Below are positions 43,318 through 51,405 of a stretch of DNA of 64,000 nucleotides, piece after piece. The translations under genes and the position numbers were made by a program. Below the pieces are notes generated by a model. It was not told the origin of the DNA, ran no database searches, and saw only the letters and a program-made list of their open reading frames with translations. The stretch comes from Streptosporangium sp. NBC_01495 (GTDB taxonomy: Bacteria; Actinomycetota; Actinomycetes; Streptosporangiales; Streptosporangiaceae). The stretch lies in contig NZ_CP109430.1 in assembly GCF_036250735.1 (NCBI RefSeq), positions 4,712,001 to 4,776,000 of the forward strand, read 5' to 3'. How positions within the stretch are numbered: the first letter of the stretch is position 1; every line of letters starts with the position of its first letter.

Positions 43318-43988
43318 ATGCGTGTAGTGATAGCCGAAGACGCGGCCCTGATGCGAGAAGGCCTGGTCGCCCTGCTGCAACGCTTCGGCCACCAGCTCGT
43401 GCACGCGGCCGAAGACGCCGACGAACTACTGGAGGCCGTCTCCGACCACCGCCCCGACATCGTGATCACCGATGTGCGAATGCCGCCGCGCAACCTCGAC
43501 GACGGTCTGAGGGCCGCACTGACGATCCGCGCCGAACATCCGGACATCGGCATCCTGGTGCTGTCGCAGTATCTCGGTGACGCCTACGCGGCCAAACTGA
43601 TCGCCGAGCCCGCGAACGGGCCTCGCGGCGGCGGTGCCGGCTATCTCCTCAAGGACCGCGTCGGCCGGGTCACCGACTTCATGCACTCCCTCGACGTCAT
43701 CGCGGGCGGCGGTATCGTCATCGACCCCAAGGTCGTCGGGCACCTCATGTCCTCCAGCGCCCTCACGCGCTCGACACGCTCAGCGAGCGCGAACGCGAGG
43801 TCATGGGCCGGATGGCGACCGGAGAGAGCAACGCCCACATCGCCGCGGCCCTGCACATCACCGACGGGGCGGTCGTCAAGCACATCGGCAACATCTTCGC
43901 CAAGCTCGGCCTCCAAGCCCAAGACGGCAACCGGCGCGTCCTGGCCGTCCTCACCTACCTCCAGACAGCCCGGCCGGACATTCCTTAA
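43318..43988 (+). pseudogene. NarL/LuxR response regulator, frameshifted
   Basis: ATG 43318 opens a receiver domain: VVIAEDAALMREGLVALL, IVITDVRMPPRNLDDG (phospho-acceptor Asp), ILVLSQYLGDAYA and GYLLKDRVG. After GHLMSS near 43750 the reading must move to another frame, which gives LDTLSEREREVMGRMATGES then NAHIAAALHITDGAVVKHIG and NIFAKLGLQ, a complete LuxR helix-turn-helix ending at 43988. A one-base indel explains it. It could be a real loss or a sequence error. The kinase gene upstream is intact, which favours error or very recent loss. Confidence 0.8.
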
Positions 43989-44051
43989 GGTCGGGTCGCC
44001 CGAGGGAATCGACCCCCGGGCTCCCACAGAACGGAACGTGACAGTCTCCCG

Positions 44052-44264
44052 TCACTCCGCTCTTGTCATCCTGATCACCAGTAACAGGCGGTCCATGCCC
44101 AGTGGGCCGAAGAGCCGGGGGTGCTGGCGCAGGAGACGTCGTGTTCGCCGCCACGTCCACCGAAGACGACTGTCACCCGCGATTTCGCGTTCACGATTCG
44201 CCACCCCTCGAGCACCCCGCAACACGCGGGAGAAGAACTGGTTGTTGGTTCCTGCAGCCGTCAC
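44052..44264 (-). CDS. Small basic protein coupled to the SDR gene
   Basis: 70 residues from GTG 44264, overlapping the SDR stop by four bases (GTGA). It reads NNQFFSRVLRGARGVANRER then RLRWTWRRTRRLLRQHP and FGPLGMDRLLLVIRMTRAE. It is arginine-rich and has no membrane span. One leucine is coded by the rare TTA (within GACCGCCTGTTACTG), which in many actinomycetes needs the bldA tRNA. The family was not recognised. It may be the last gene of the MerR-GPP34-SDR operon. Confidence 0.45.
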   Translation of the reverse strand: MTAAGTNNQFFSRVLRGARGVANREREIAGDSRLRWTWRRTRRLLRQHPRLFGPLGMDRLLLVIRMTRAE

Positions 44265-45184
44265 GCAGGTTCGGACAGGTCACCGGAAGGACCGCGAAGA
44301 GGCCCGCTCGACGGCTCGGCGTGATGGGGGGACGAAAACCGGGAGAAGGCTCGCCAGCGCCACAGATAGCGGGGCAGCCGCAGGAGGGTGACGGGCCGGG
44401 GCCAGTCGCCGGCACGGAACCACGCTTCGGCGCCGCCGTCGACGACGACGACGCTGCCGCTCATGAACGTCGCCGCGGGCGAGAGCATCATGATCACCCA
44501 GTCGGCGAGGTGCCCGGGGTCACCCATTTCGCCGATCGGGTTGGGGAATGAGCGGAACGCCTTGGCCGCGAGCGGGTTCGCCAGTTCCTCGTCGAGCAGG
44601 GGGGTCTTCACCGGTCCCGGGGCGATCACGTTGAGCCTGATCCCGGCGCCGGCCCACGCCGGAGTCACCGCCGCCCGTCGTGCCCAGTCGGTCACCGCGA
44701 GCTTCGACGCCGCATAGACGAAGTTGGGGGCGGCCTGCCCGTATATCCGCGCCCTCCGCACCGCTCGGTCGATGTTGCCGGCGCGAATGGCGCGGAACAC
44801 GTGCCGGGGCACTGCGGGCATGACGGTCGGCGAGTTGCTGCCGAACACCACGGCCCGGGCGTCGCCGCTCACCGCGAGCGCCGGCCGCAGGGCGGTCAGC
44901 AGCTCGACCGAGCCCAGATAATTGGTCTGCGCGATCCTCCGTACGCGGTCGGGACCGGGCAGGGGCCCGATCCCGGCGGCGACGACCGCGCCGTCGAGCA
45001 CACCACCGGACCGCTCGATTATCCCGGCAGCCGCCGCCGAGCGGCCCTCCGGTGTCGCGAGGTCGGCGATGATGTCGGCGTCGCGCAGATCCACGCCGAT
45101 CACGGAATGTCCGGCGGCGCGGAGCCGCTCGGTCACCGCGGCGCCCATCCCCGAGGCCGAACCCGTCACTGCATAGGTGCCCAT
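44261..45184 (-). CDS. Short-chain dehydrogenase/reductase
   Basis: About 307 residues from ATG 45184. The cofactor motif is VTGSASGMGAAV, VDLRDADIIADLAT follows as in classical SDRs with an Asp for NAD(H) preference, and VAAGIGP stands where NAG is usual. The catalytic region has VFGSNSPT (Ser) and NFVYAASKLAVTDWAR (YxASK). VIAPGPVKTPLL and GSVVVVDGG complete the fold. A C-terminal extension of about 45 residues (RLPRYLWRWRAF) is unusual for the family. The gene follows GPP34 by 25 bp. Substrate unknown. Confidence 0.87.
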   Translation of the reverse strand: MGTYAVTGSASGMGAAVTERLRAAGHSVIGVDLRDADIIADLATPEGRSAAAAGIIERSGGVLDGAVVAAGIGPLPGPDRVRRIAQTNYLGSVELLTALRPALAVSGDARAVVFGSNSPTVMPAVPRHVFRAIRAGNIDRAVRRARIYGQAAPNFVYAASKLAVTDWARRAAVTPAWAGAGIRLNVIAPGPVKTPLLDEELANPLAAKAFRSFPNPIGEMGDPGHLADWVIMMLSPAATFMSGSVVVVDGGAEAWFRAGDWPRPVTLLRLPRYLWRWRAFSRFSSPHHAEPSSGPLRGPSGDLSEPA

Positions 45185-45209
45185 TCGAATCCCTGTCCTT
45201 GCTGAGATG

Positions 45210-45956
45210 TCAATCACCACTCGGGAGGACGGCCGCCGCGACGATGACGTTGCTGACGATGGTCGCGGTGACGGTGCGCGCGACCGCTTCGGCGGCGGCT
45301 CCGGCTCCCCAGTTGCCTTGCTCGAGTTGCTTGGCGCGGGTGATCACGGGAGAGGTCCAGGGGATCTCGCGATGGAACTGGGGCAGGGTCCCGCTTCCCG
45401 AAAGCAGCGCCCCGAGGACGGCGACCCGGCGCTGCGGTTCCGCGCCGTCGACGAGTACGTCCCGTACGTCGGAGAGGAGGCGCGCCCGGCGACCGGTTCC
45501 GCCGTCCTCGAGGACCTTCGTGTTGAACAGGCCGAGCGTCTTGCGGCTCGCGCGCCGGATGTCGCCGCGTTCGACGAGCCGGTCGAGCAGCGGGCCACGC
45601 AAGGTCGGCCCGATCGCCGCGAGCGCCGTCTGGACACCTCGGGGTTTTTCGGCGAGGTAGTCCCACGCGGATCGCAGGATGTCGTCCGACGGCGGGTGAT
45701 CCGCGACGGCCTCCACCCGCGTCGATCCGCCCCGGCCGGGAACGGTTCGCACATGCTCGCCGAGCCCGAGATCGGCGAGCACCGCTCCCGCGAGAATGTA
45801 GAAGAGCGTGTTCTCGCCCGCGATGACCCCGGTGCCCTGCAGCCCGGCGTCCGGCTGGAACAAAAGCAGCAGAAGATCCTCCGCCAGGATCGGGGCCCCG
45901 AGCGGTTTGGCCTCGCTTCTGTTGTCGGTCACGGGTTCTTCGGGTTGCTCGGCCAT
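45210..45956 (-). CDS. GPP34-family (Golgi phosphoprotein 3-like) protein
   Basis: 248 residues. The helical GPP34 fold is recognised from LAEDLLLLLFQPDAGLQG, ENTLFYILAGAVLADLGLG, TLRGPLLDRLVERGDIRR and RVAVLGALLSGSGTL. In eukaryotes GOLPH3 binds phosphatidylinositol-4-phosphate; the role of the many actinobacterial copies is not established. The start overlaps the small upstream frame. It is part of a leftward operon below a MerR regulator. Confidence 0.87.
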   Translation of the reverse strand: MAEQPEEPVTDNRSEAKPLGAPILAEDLLLLLFQPDAGLQGTGVIAGENTLFYILAGAVLADLGLGEHVRTVPGRGGSTRVEAVADHPPSDDILRSAWDYLAEKPRGVQTALAAIGPTLRGPLLDRLVERGDIRRASRKTLGLFNTKVLEDGGTGRRARLLSDVRDVLVDGAEPQRRVAVLGALLSGSGTLPQFHREIPWTSPVITRAKQLEQGNWGAGAAAEAVARTVTATIVSNVIVAAAVLPSGD

Positions 45957-46078
45957 CGGTCCTGCCTTTCGACGAAGGGGATCGCGCCGGCCAGCATGAC
46001 GATGAGGGGCTGGACGGTGTCGGGCACCTGAGCCACGAGATCCTGGAGATTGCGAACAAGGGTCTCGACGGGATCCAC
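45929..46078 (-). CDS. Short protein resembling the N-terminus of small membrane-protein genes linked to GPP34
   Basis: A 49-codon frame from GTG 46078, which has GAGGAG at an ideal distance. It reads VETLVRNLQDLVAQVPDTVQ then PLIVMLAGAIPFVERQD and ends 28 bp inside the GPP34 gene. Actinobacterial small membrane proteins of efflux type often begin with such a VPDxVQPLIVxLAGAIPF(I/V)E segment and are longer, so this may be a truncated copy whose remainder was deleted. Confidence 0.4.
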   Translation of the reverse strand: MDPVETLVRNLQDLVAQVPDTVQPLIVMLAGAIPFVERQDRWPSNPKNP

Positions 46079-46163
46079 GGCGGGCTCCTCAAAGGGACGG
46101 GACACGAAGGCCGAGGACTGTCTCGACGTGCCCCCAAGTAGAAACCGTGTTCTGGGAACAGGG

Positions 46164-46916
46164 TCAAACGTGGTCGTCGTCCGCCTCGCGCGCGATGCGC
46201 AGTTGTTCGTGGGCGAGAACGCTTGCGCGCTGCAGCACGTCGATCTGAGCGGTGTTGTAGAGCCCGACCACCGCGTCGATGAAGGTCTGCCGCGTGACGT
46301 GCTCGCTCTTCGACAGATGCGCTGCCGGATCGCTTAACCAGGGGTAGTCGACGAGGTACTGGGCGAGGGTCGGCGCGAGTTTCTCGGCGAGGCGCAGCCT
46401 GGTCGCTTCGTCCGCGTCGGGCGGCAAGGAGTCGATGTCGTCGCCGATGGGGTCGGTGTCGGCCTCCACCATGCGCCGCAGATCCGTCATCGCATCCTCG
46501 TCGTACAGCTGCCTGTAGATGTGGATGATCGAGCTGTCGGAGCCGGACAGGCGCCCGGCGACAGACTCGAACCCCGCGGGTGTGTCGGCCGGCGCGCTGT
46601 CGCGCAGGATGGCCGCGATGCCGGACCGGGCTCGCTGCAGACGCTCGATGTCGGCCGCGAGTTCGGCGTCGACCTGGCGCAGGGCTTCGGGGGTGACGTC
46701 CCCGTCCGCGCCGGTCTCGCCGATCCGGGAGAGCGGCACTCCCAGCTCGGCGAGGCGCCGAATGCGCAAAAGGCATACGAGATCCTTCACGCCGTACTGT
46801 TTGTAGCCGTTGTATCGGCGTTCCGGCTCGTCGAGCAGGCCGAGCCGGTGGTAGTGCCGGATGGTGTTCACCGTCGTGCCGGCGAGTTGCGCGAGTTCGC
46901 GTGTGCTCCAGGTCAC
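46164..46916 (-). CDS. MerR-family transcriptional regulator
   Basis: 250 residues from GTG 46916, after GGAAGGAGACGAC. The frame is open to 47219, but the upstream part belongs to a decayed TetR gene. The winged-helix domain reads STRELAQLAGTTVNTIRHYH then RLGLLDEPERRYNGYKQYGV and RIRRLAELGVPLSRIGE. A helical linker and a C-terminal domain of about 150 residues follow, larger than metal-sensing MerR and like TipA-type small-molecule sensors. It is probably the regulator of the GPP34-SDR operon downstream. Confidence 0.87.
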   Translation of the reverse strand: MTWSTRELAQLAGTTVNTIRHYHRLGLLDEPERRYNGYKQYGVKDLVCLLRIRRLAELGVPLSRIGETGADGDVTPEALRQVDAELAADIERLQRARSGIAAILRDSAPADTPAGFESVAGRLSGSDSSIIHIYRQLYDEDAMTDLRRMVEADTDPIGDDIDSLPPDADEATRLRLAEKLAPTLAQYLVDYPWLSDPAAHLSKSEHVTRQTFIDAVVGLYNTAQIDVLQRASVLAHEQLRIAREADDDHV

Positions 46917-47069
46917 GTCGTCTCCTTCCCACGCGCTCACGGAGTGCGGGTTTTCGTCAAAGATGCCAGGAACGGAAGCCTGCCGCTCGCAGGAGCCCGG
47001 CGGTGATGCGCGCCGTCGACTCGATCGAGGCGCCCGCTGTCGGCCAGGCCGAGCCCCGCGGCGACGACG

Positions 47070-47185
47070 AAGTGGCGCGGCTTCATATCCCCGCGCCCAA
47101 AACACCCGCATGGCGCGCTCGAGCGCCTCGTCGATGTCGACACCCAAGGGCGGCTGCTCGTGGCCCCGGTCACCCCCGCGTCTGT
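47070..47185 (-). pseudogene. TetR-family regulator fragment
   Basis: The minus strand reads GHEQPPLGVDIDEALERAMR then VFWARGYEAA. It parallels the intact TetR at 48827-49435 (DADEALERALLVFWEQGYEG) closely. The helix-turn-helix and ligand domain that should follow are missing or out of frame. Confidence 0.6.
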
Positions 47186-47257
47186 CCAGGGCTGCGATGT
47201 CGCAACCGGCTCGCTCCACCGACTCCTCGCCACCACCGGACTACGCCCGCGTGGCGA

Positions 47258-47944
47258 CTACCAGGGCAGTTCCCCGGTCTCGTCTTGGAAGGTTCCTGTC
47301 GGGCCGTCCACGTCGAGAGTGGCCAGGTGTACGACAGCTCTGGCGCTCTCCTCCGGCGATCTTCCGATCCCGAAGGCCGCGGTCATGTCGGTGGCTGTGG
47401 TGCCGGGCTCCAGTGCGTTGAACTTGATGCCGGGCTGGGACTTGGCGTACTGCACCGTCAGCATGGTTGCCGCCGCCTTGGACGCGGAGTAGAGCGCCAG
47501 CGGCAGGTGGAACTCGGGCCGGTCAGGGTTGTTCACCGCCCAGAACGATCCGACGCTGCTCGATACGGTGACCACGGTGGGGTTCGAGGACTTGCGCAGC
47601 AAGGGGAGTGCTGCTTCTGTGACGCGTACGATTCCCACCGCGTTGGTGTCGAACACCCGCAGGGCCGTGGGACCGTCGAGGAGTTCGTTCCCGAGGATGC
47701 CCGCGTTGTGCACCAGGACGTCGAGCTGCCCCTCGACCGCACTGATCGTCGCCAGCGCGTTGCTCACCGAGGCGTCGTCGGTCACGTCGAGCTGCACGAA
47801 CCGTGCGCCGATGGCGGCTGCGGCCTTCTCACCTCGCTCGATGTCGCGCGCACCGATGTAGACGGTGTGCCCCAGTTCCAGAAGTTGTCTGGCTGTCTCG
47901 AGACCGATGCCCTTGTTGGCCCCGGTGATCAGTGTGACGGTCAT
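47258..47944 (-). CDS. Short-chain dehydrogenase (carbonyl-reductase-like)
   Basis: 228 residues from ATG 47944, with GAGAGGAAACGC upstream. Cofactor motif VTLITGANKGIGLETARQL, VLVHNAGILGN (NAG motif), VTVSSSVGSFWA (catalytic Ser) and LALYSASKAAATMLTVQYAK (YxxxK). It resembles the SDR subgroup annotated as NADPH carbonyl reductases. It lies 81 bp after the SnoaL-like gene on the same strand and is probably co-transcribed from the promoter carrying two TetR operators at 48509-48569. Confidence 0.87.
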   Translation of the reverse strand: MTVTLITGANKGIGLETARQLLELGHTVYIGARDIERGEKAAAAIGARFVQLDVTDDASVSNALATISAVEGQLDVLVHNAGILGNELLDGPTALRVFDTNAVGIVRVTEAALPLLRKSSNPTVVTVSSSVGSFWAVNNPDRPEFHLPLALYSASKAAATMLTVQYAKSQPGIKFNALEPGTTATDMTAAFGIGRSPEESARAVVHLATLDVDGPTGTFQDETGELPW

Positions 47945-48025
47945 GCGTTTCCTCTCGAAGTGTGTGGCCCGAGTGGACCGTTGGGTGCAACTGCTCTCCA
48001 CGTCGCCGGCGCCGGCCCCGAAGGG

Positions 48026-48418
48026 TCAGCCGGTAAGCTGCCGGAGTAGTTCACCGGCGTCGTGCAGGGCCGTCATGTGCACGAACCGCCCGTTGCGCAC
48101 CTGGTAGATGGCGTACTCGGTGATCGCGAACGAGGCGCCGGTGGGTGCCACACCGAGCCACTCCTTCACCGGCGTGCCCGTGTTGACCAGCCGCGCGGCC
48201 AGGCGATCACCGTCGAAGAGCAGTTCCTCGAGCTCCCAGTGCAGGTCCGGAACCGCGTCCACGTCAACCTTCTGCACGGCGATGAGGTCGTCCCGGGTGG
48301 CAGGCTCACCGTTCAATGTGGTCCGGTCGTCGATGAACTCGTCCATCTGATCGAACCTGTGGGCGTTGAGCTCACCGATGTAGCGCAGGTAGAACCCGCG
48401 CAGATCACTGTCGGACAT
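48026..48418 (-). CDS. SnoaL-like ester cyclase / NTF2-fold protein
   Basis: 130 residues from ATG 48418, with AAAGGGA upstream. [58 protein letters not shown] and [20 protein letters not shown] follow the pattern of SnoaL-like proteins that bind small ring compounds. Some are polyketide cyclases, others isomerases or unknown. First gene of the SDR operon, controlled by the TetR operator pair about 90-150 bp upstream. Confidence 0.8.
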   Translation of the reverse strand: MSDSDLRGFYLRYIGELNAHRFDQMDEFIDDRTTLNGEPATRDDLIAVQKVDVDAVPDLHWELEELLFDGDRLAARLVNTGTPVKEWLGVAPTGASFAITEYAIYQVRNGRFVHMTALHDAGELLRQLTG

Positions 48419-48508
48419 CAGATGTCCCTTTCTGCATGGCAGTCGTACGGCACCGGGTAATGCGATCCCGGTGCCCTCGAGAAGTCCCACGGGAGTCGAC
48501 CTACGCCG

Positions 48509-48534
48509 ACTTCCGCATCGATCGATACGGAAGT
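48509..48534. promoter_or_regulatory. TetR-type operator O1
   Basis: A 26-bp near-perfect palindrome with core CCGCATCGATCGATACGG, centred at 48521.5; only one base pair (C/A positions next to the arms) breaks symmetry. It lies upstream of the SnoaL-SDR operon. Its core is shared with O2, O3 and O4. Confidence 0.75.
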
Positions 48535-48547
48535 CCACCGTAGCACG

Positions 48548-48569
48548 TTCCGCATCGATCACTTCGGAA
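48548..48569. promoter_or_regulatory. TetR-type operator O2
   Basis: TTCCGCATCGATCACTTCGG plus AA, centred at 48558.5, exactly 37 bp from the centre of O1. The outer arms TTCCG/CGGAA are conserved; the inner part is less symmetric, suggesting a weaker site. Confidence 0.65.
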
Positions 48570-48826
48570 GGGTTTGGACCTGCGGGGCGGAGACGGGTGA
48601 CTGCGATCAACTGTCATGCGAAACCGGCCGGGACGGCTCGTGAACGTCAGGAGGCGTCACAGCCCGGCCAGGCCGCGCAGAACGCAGGAGTCGTTGCTTC
48701 AGAGATCAGCCGGACACCTGGTCGAGATGCGGCAAGGGACTCTCCACCGGCAGCATCTGATGCTCTTGGCGCCAAACCAGGTCGACAAAGACACGGTTGT
48801 TCGCGAAGACGAACACCGGGCGGTTC
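48570..48826. other. Spacer between operator O2 and the TetR gene
   Basis: About 260 bp. A minus-strand frame (VFVFANNRVFVDLVWRQEHQ, then MLPVESPLPHLDQVSG, ending near 48706) looks coding but lacks a start and is not recognised. Confidence 0.3.
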
Positions 48827-49435
48827 TCAGCAGGGTGGCCAGTTGCGCAGGGCGGCGTCGGCCATGTCCTGGAGTTCGTCGCGGCCGACGCCGCCGGCGG
48901 CTTGCACGGCGATGCCGTAGGCCAAGGCGGTGACGTAGCGGGCGAGCAGTGCCGGGTTGGTCTCCGGCGGCAGGTCGCCGTCGTCGACGGCTCGTTCGAA
49001 CCGTTCTCGGATGCAGGAGTAGCCGCTGTCGCGCCACGCGACGAGGAGGTCGCGGGCTCCACGGCTGGAGTCGCCGACGGCCAGGGCGCCCTGGACACCC
49101 AGGCACCCGTTGGGGCCGGTCGGGCGGGTGGTGGTTCGGACGGTGCCGGCAAAGATCGCGGTGACGACGCCGAGGGCGGTCGGTTCGTCCAGGGCTCGGG
49201 CCAGGTAGGCGCTCGGGCCCTCGGTGTAGCGCTCCAAGGCTTTACGGAAGAGCTCCTCCTTGTTGCCGAAGGCAGCGTACATGCTGGTGGTGGAGATGCC
49301 CATCGCGTCGGTCAGGTTGGCCAGACTGGCCCCCTCGTAGCCCTGCTCCCAGAACACCAGCAGGGCACGCTCGAGTGCCTCGTCGGCGTCGAATCCCCGC
49401 GGTCGGCCGGTTGGGCGGCGCTGTCTTGTCTCCAC
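48827..49435 (-). CDS. TetR/AcrR-family transcriptional repressor
   Basis: 202 residues. DNA-binding domain: GRPRGFDADEALERALLVFW, EQGYEGASLANLTDAMGIST and TSMYAAFGNKEELFRKALER. The ligand domain contains a CLGVQGALAVGDSS segment typical of the YxaF/AcrR group often paired with SDR genes. Two operators (O3 and O4) lie 17-75 bp upstream of its start, and identical-type operators (O1, O2) sit before the SnoaL-SDR genes. It therefore likely represses itself, the divergent gene at 49548 (now a remnant) and the SnoaL-SDR operon. Confidence 0.9.
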   Translation of the reverse strand: METRQRRPTGRPRGFDADEALERALLVFWEQGYEGASLANLTDAMGISTTSMYAAFGNKEELFRKALERYTEGPSAYLARALDEPTALGVVTAIFAGTVRTTTRPTGPNGCLGVQGALAVGDSSRGARDLLVAWRDSGYSCIRERFERAVDDGDLPPETNPALLARYVTALAYGIAVQAAGGVGRDELQDMADAALRNWPPC

Positions 49436-49451
49436 CCCAGCAGTTTAACCC

Positions 49452-49473
49452 TTCTGTAGCGATCGATGCAGAA
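49452..49473. promoter_or_regulatory. TetR-type operator O3
   Basis: TTCTGTAGCGATCGATGCAG plus AA, centred at 49462.5, 17 bp upstream of the TetR start. It shares the CGATCGAT centre with O1 and O4. Confidence 0.7.
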
Positions 49474-49488
49474 CATGCTGCCCTCTAC

Positions 49489-49510
49489 TTCTGTATCGAT
49501 CGATACAAAA
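49489..49510. promoter_or_regulatory. TetR-type operator O4
   Basis: TTCTGTATCGATCGATACAA plus AA; its inner 16 bases TGTATCGATCGATACA are a perfect palindrome. The centre is at 49499.5, exactly 37 bp from O3, repeating the O1-O2 spacing. It lies between tetR and the divergent SDR remnant. Confidence 0.75.
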
Positions 49511-49547
49511 ATAGAAGAAGGGTACTCCACGTGGGACTGTTCGCGCA

Positions 49548-49735
49548 TGCCTCTCGTGCCACTTGAGCAGGTCACCGAGGAGCACTTCGACACCCTCTTC
49601 GGCATCAAGGGGCACGCTGTTCATCGTTCAGAAGGCGCTGCCACTGCTCAACGAAGGCGCCTCGGTAATCCTGAACGGCTCTACCAACATGGACGTCGGC
49701 GATGAGGCGCTCGGTGTGTACGCGGCGAAGAGTCC
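49548..49735 (+). pseudogene. SDR fragment divergent from tetR
   Basis: Reads PLEQVTEEHFDTLFGIK and then, after a frameshift, GTLFIVQKALPLLNEGASVI, LNGSTNMDVG and GVYAAKS. This is the middle of an SDR reading up to a damaged YxxxK motif, with the N-terminal cofactor domain and C-terminus lost. It follows O4 in the position where TetR-controlled SDR targets usually lie. Confidence 0.7.
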
Positions 49736-49799
49736 TCCGCCCGCATCACTGACGAACACGACGGCCTCACCGGACGCCGCCCCCGTTGACGGATCCACC

Positions 49800-49953
49800 T
49801 TGCGGCTCGCCGTAGCTTCAGGATCTCCGGGCCCTCACGGATGGTGAACGGGAGCAGGGCGGCGATCGCGGTGACGAACCCGACGATGAGGAAGGCGGTG
49901 CTGATTGCGCTAGACATGCCCTCAAGGACCGGCGCTGCCAGGCGGGGGTCCAT
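49800..49953 (-). pseudogene. MFS transporter C-terminal scrap
   Basis: The minus strand reads RLAAPVLEGMSSAISTAFLI then VGFVTAIAALLPFTIRE. A small loop, an FxxGMxxA-type helix and a last hydrophobic helix are typical of the end of DHA2 drug-efflux proteins. It is joined directly to the broken end of the LuxR gene at about 49955. Tentative. Confidence 0.4.
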
Positions 49954-49954
49954 A

Positions 49955-50990
49955 CCCTCCGGTCACCGTCGAGCACGTTCGCCAGGGCGTCGTGTACGGC
50001 GAGACGAGCGGTGAGAGCGGCGTTCTGATAGGCGGCCGAGCGGATCAGTGGATGCCGGAAGGTGACCGATACGCCCGTGACCCGCAGCAGCCCAGCCTGC
50101 TCGGCGACCTCAAGGTCCGCCACAGAGGTATCAAGGGCTCGGCCCGCGTGGAGCACGGTCCCCAGGTCGCCGGTGCCCTCGGCGGCGGCGACCAGCAGGA
50201 GAAGCCGGGTCTTGTCCGGCAACCGGCTGATCTGGTCGCCGAAAGCGGAAAGGACCCTGCCGGTGACGGGGAGCGCGGCCGGCGCGGCCGCCCGCCCGGC
50301 ACGCTGCTCGGCGCTGAGCCCGGCCGGTAGCTCGATCAGCGCCAAGGGGTTCCCGGCAGACTCCTCGATGATCCGGTCCCGTACCGTCGTGGCCAGGCCG
50401 GGGGCGTGCTCCGCGAGGAGATCGGCGGCGGCGTCCTGGTCCAGCCCGTCCAGCACCAGCTCGGGCAGGCCAGGGGCGTCGAAGAGGACGCCGGATCCGT
50501 CCCGGGCCGCGAACAGCAGCGCGATGCCCTCAGCGTCGAGACGGCGAGCGGTGAACAACAGGGCCTCGGCGGAGGCCGGATCGATCCAGTGGGCATCGTC
50601 GATCAGGCAAAGCATCGGACGTTCCTCGGCGAGGTCCGACAGAAGAGTGAGCACGGCCAGCCCAACGAGGAACCGATCCTCGCCCCCGGCGTCCGACAGC
50701 CCCAGCGCGCCTCGCAGTGCGGTCGCCTGCGGGCCGGGCAGTCCGTCCAGCCGGCTCAGCGCCGGGCGCAGCAGCATCTGCAGGGAGGCGAACGGCAGCG
50801 CCGACTCGGCCTCGACCCCGACGGCGCGCAGCACACGCAGCTCCGCCGCCTCGCGTACGGCCTGATCGAGCAAGGCCGACTTGCCGATGCCCGCCTCTCC
50901 GCGTACCACCAAGACCCCGCTCCGGCCTGACCTGGCCTCCGCGATAAGCCGCGCGATCGCGGCCTGTTCTGAATCCCGCCTCAGCAGCAT
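49955..50990 (-). pseudogene. LAL-type LuxR regulator, truncated (ATPase half only)
   Basis: About 345 residues from ATG 50990 read as the N-terminal half of a large ATP-binding LuxR regulator: LLRRDSEQAAIARLIAEARS, VVRGEAGIGKSALLDQAVRE (Walker A), LCLIDDAHWIDPASAEALLF (Walker B), IIEESAGNPLALIELPAGLS and HPLIRSAAYQ. Full-length relatives are about 900 residues with a C-terminal helix-turn-helix. Here the gene is cut after VHDALANVLDGD and continues into unrelated codons over the MFS scrap. It lacks a DNA-binding domain. Confidence 0.78.
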
Positions 50991-51044
50991 GTTCCAGAAG
51001 CTACCGCCCGCGCGGCTCCTCCCCGCCACCAAGCCCTGCGCAGA

Positions 51045-51401
51045 GCCAAGGTCGTCCAGGCCTTCACCCACATCCAAGCTCCCCGCGTTACCACCGCGGG
51101 CACGGCAGCGGGCACCCACAGCCGTCTGGCGCTGCCGGTCTCAAGTGACTTCCCCGAGGCCGTGGAACTCGTGACGCGACTGTACGACCGGTTCGGGTTC
51201 GACACAGTCGACAACAGCCCGCTGCGCGAATCGTGGCGCAGCACTCCCGGCCAACCTGCCTGGGACGCGCTCCAGTACCAGACCCGTGACGAACTGATCA
51301 CCGACCTCGCCAGGGCGCGACGGTTGGAGCCGCTCCATCTACGGCGAGTCGACCTGGTCACCGATTCTTCCCTGTCTCCAAGGAGCGTCCACTTGAACTG
51401 A
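51045..51401 (+). pseudogene. F420/NADP-oxidoreductase C-terminal fragment
   Basis: The + strand reads AKVVQAFTHIQAPRVTTAGT, LALPVSSDFPEAVELVTRLY, DRFGFDTVDNSPLRESWRST and RDELITDLARARR. This matches the second half of NADPH-dependent F420 reductase-like/NAD-binding-4-type proteins. The N-terminal Rossmann part with GxGxxG is missing upstream, where the truncated LuxR gene begins. Confidence 0.6.
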
Positions 51402-51405
51402 GCTG

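Noticed and set aside
46917..47219. Upstream extension of the MerR gene
   Set aside because: The extension codes for TetR-like fragments in part; the MerR domain begins at GTG 46916 with a good ribosome site.
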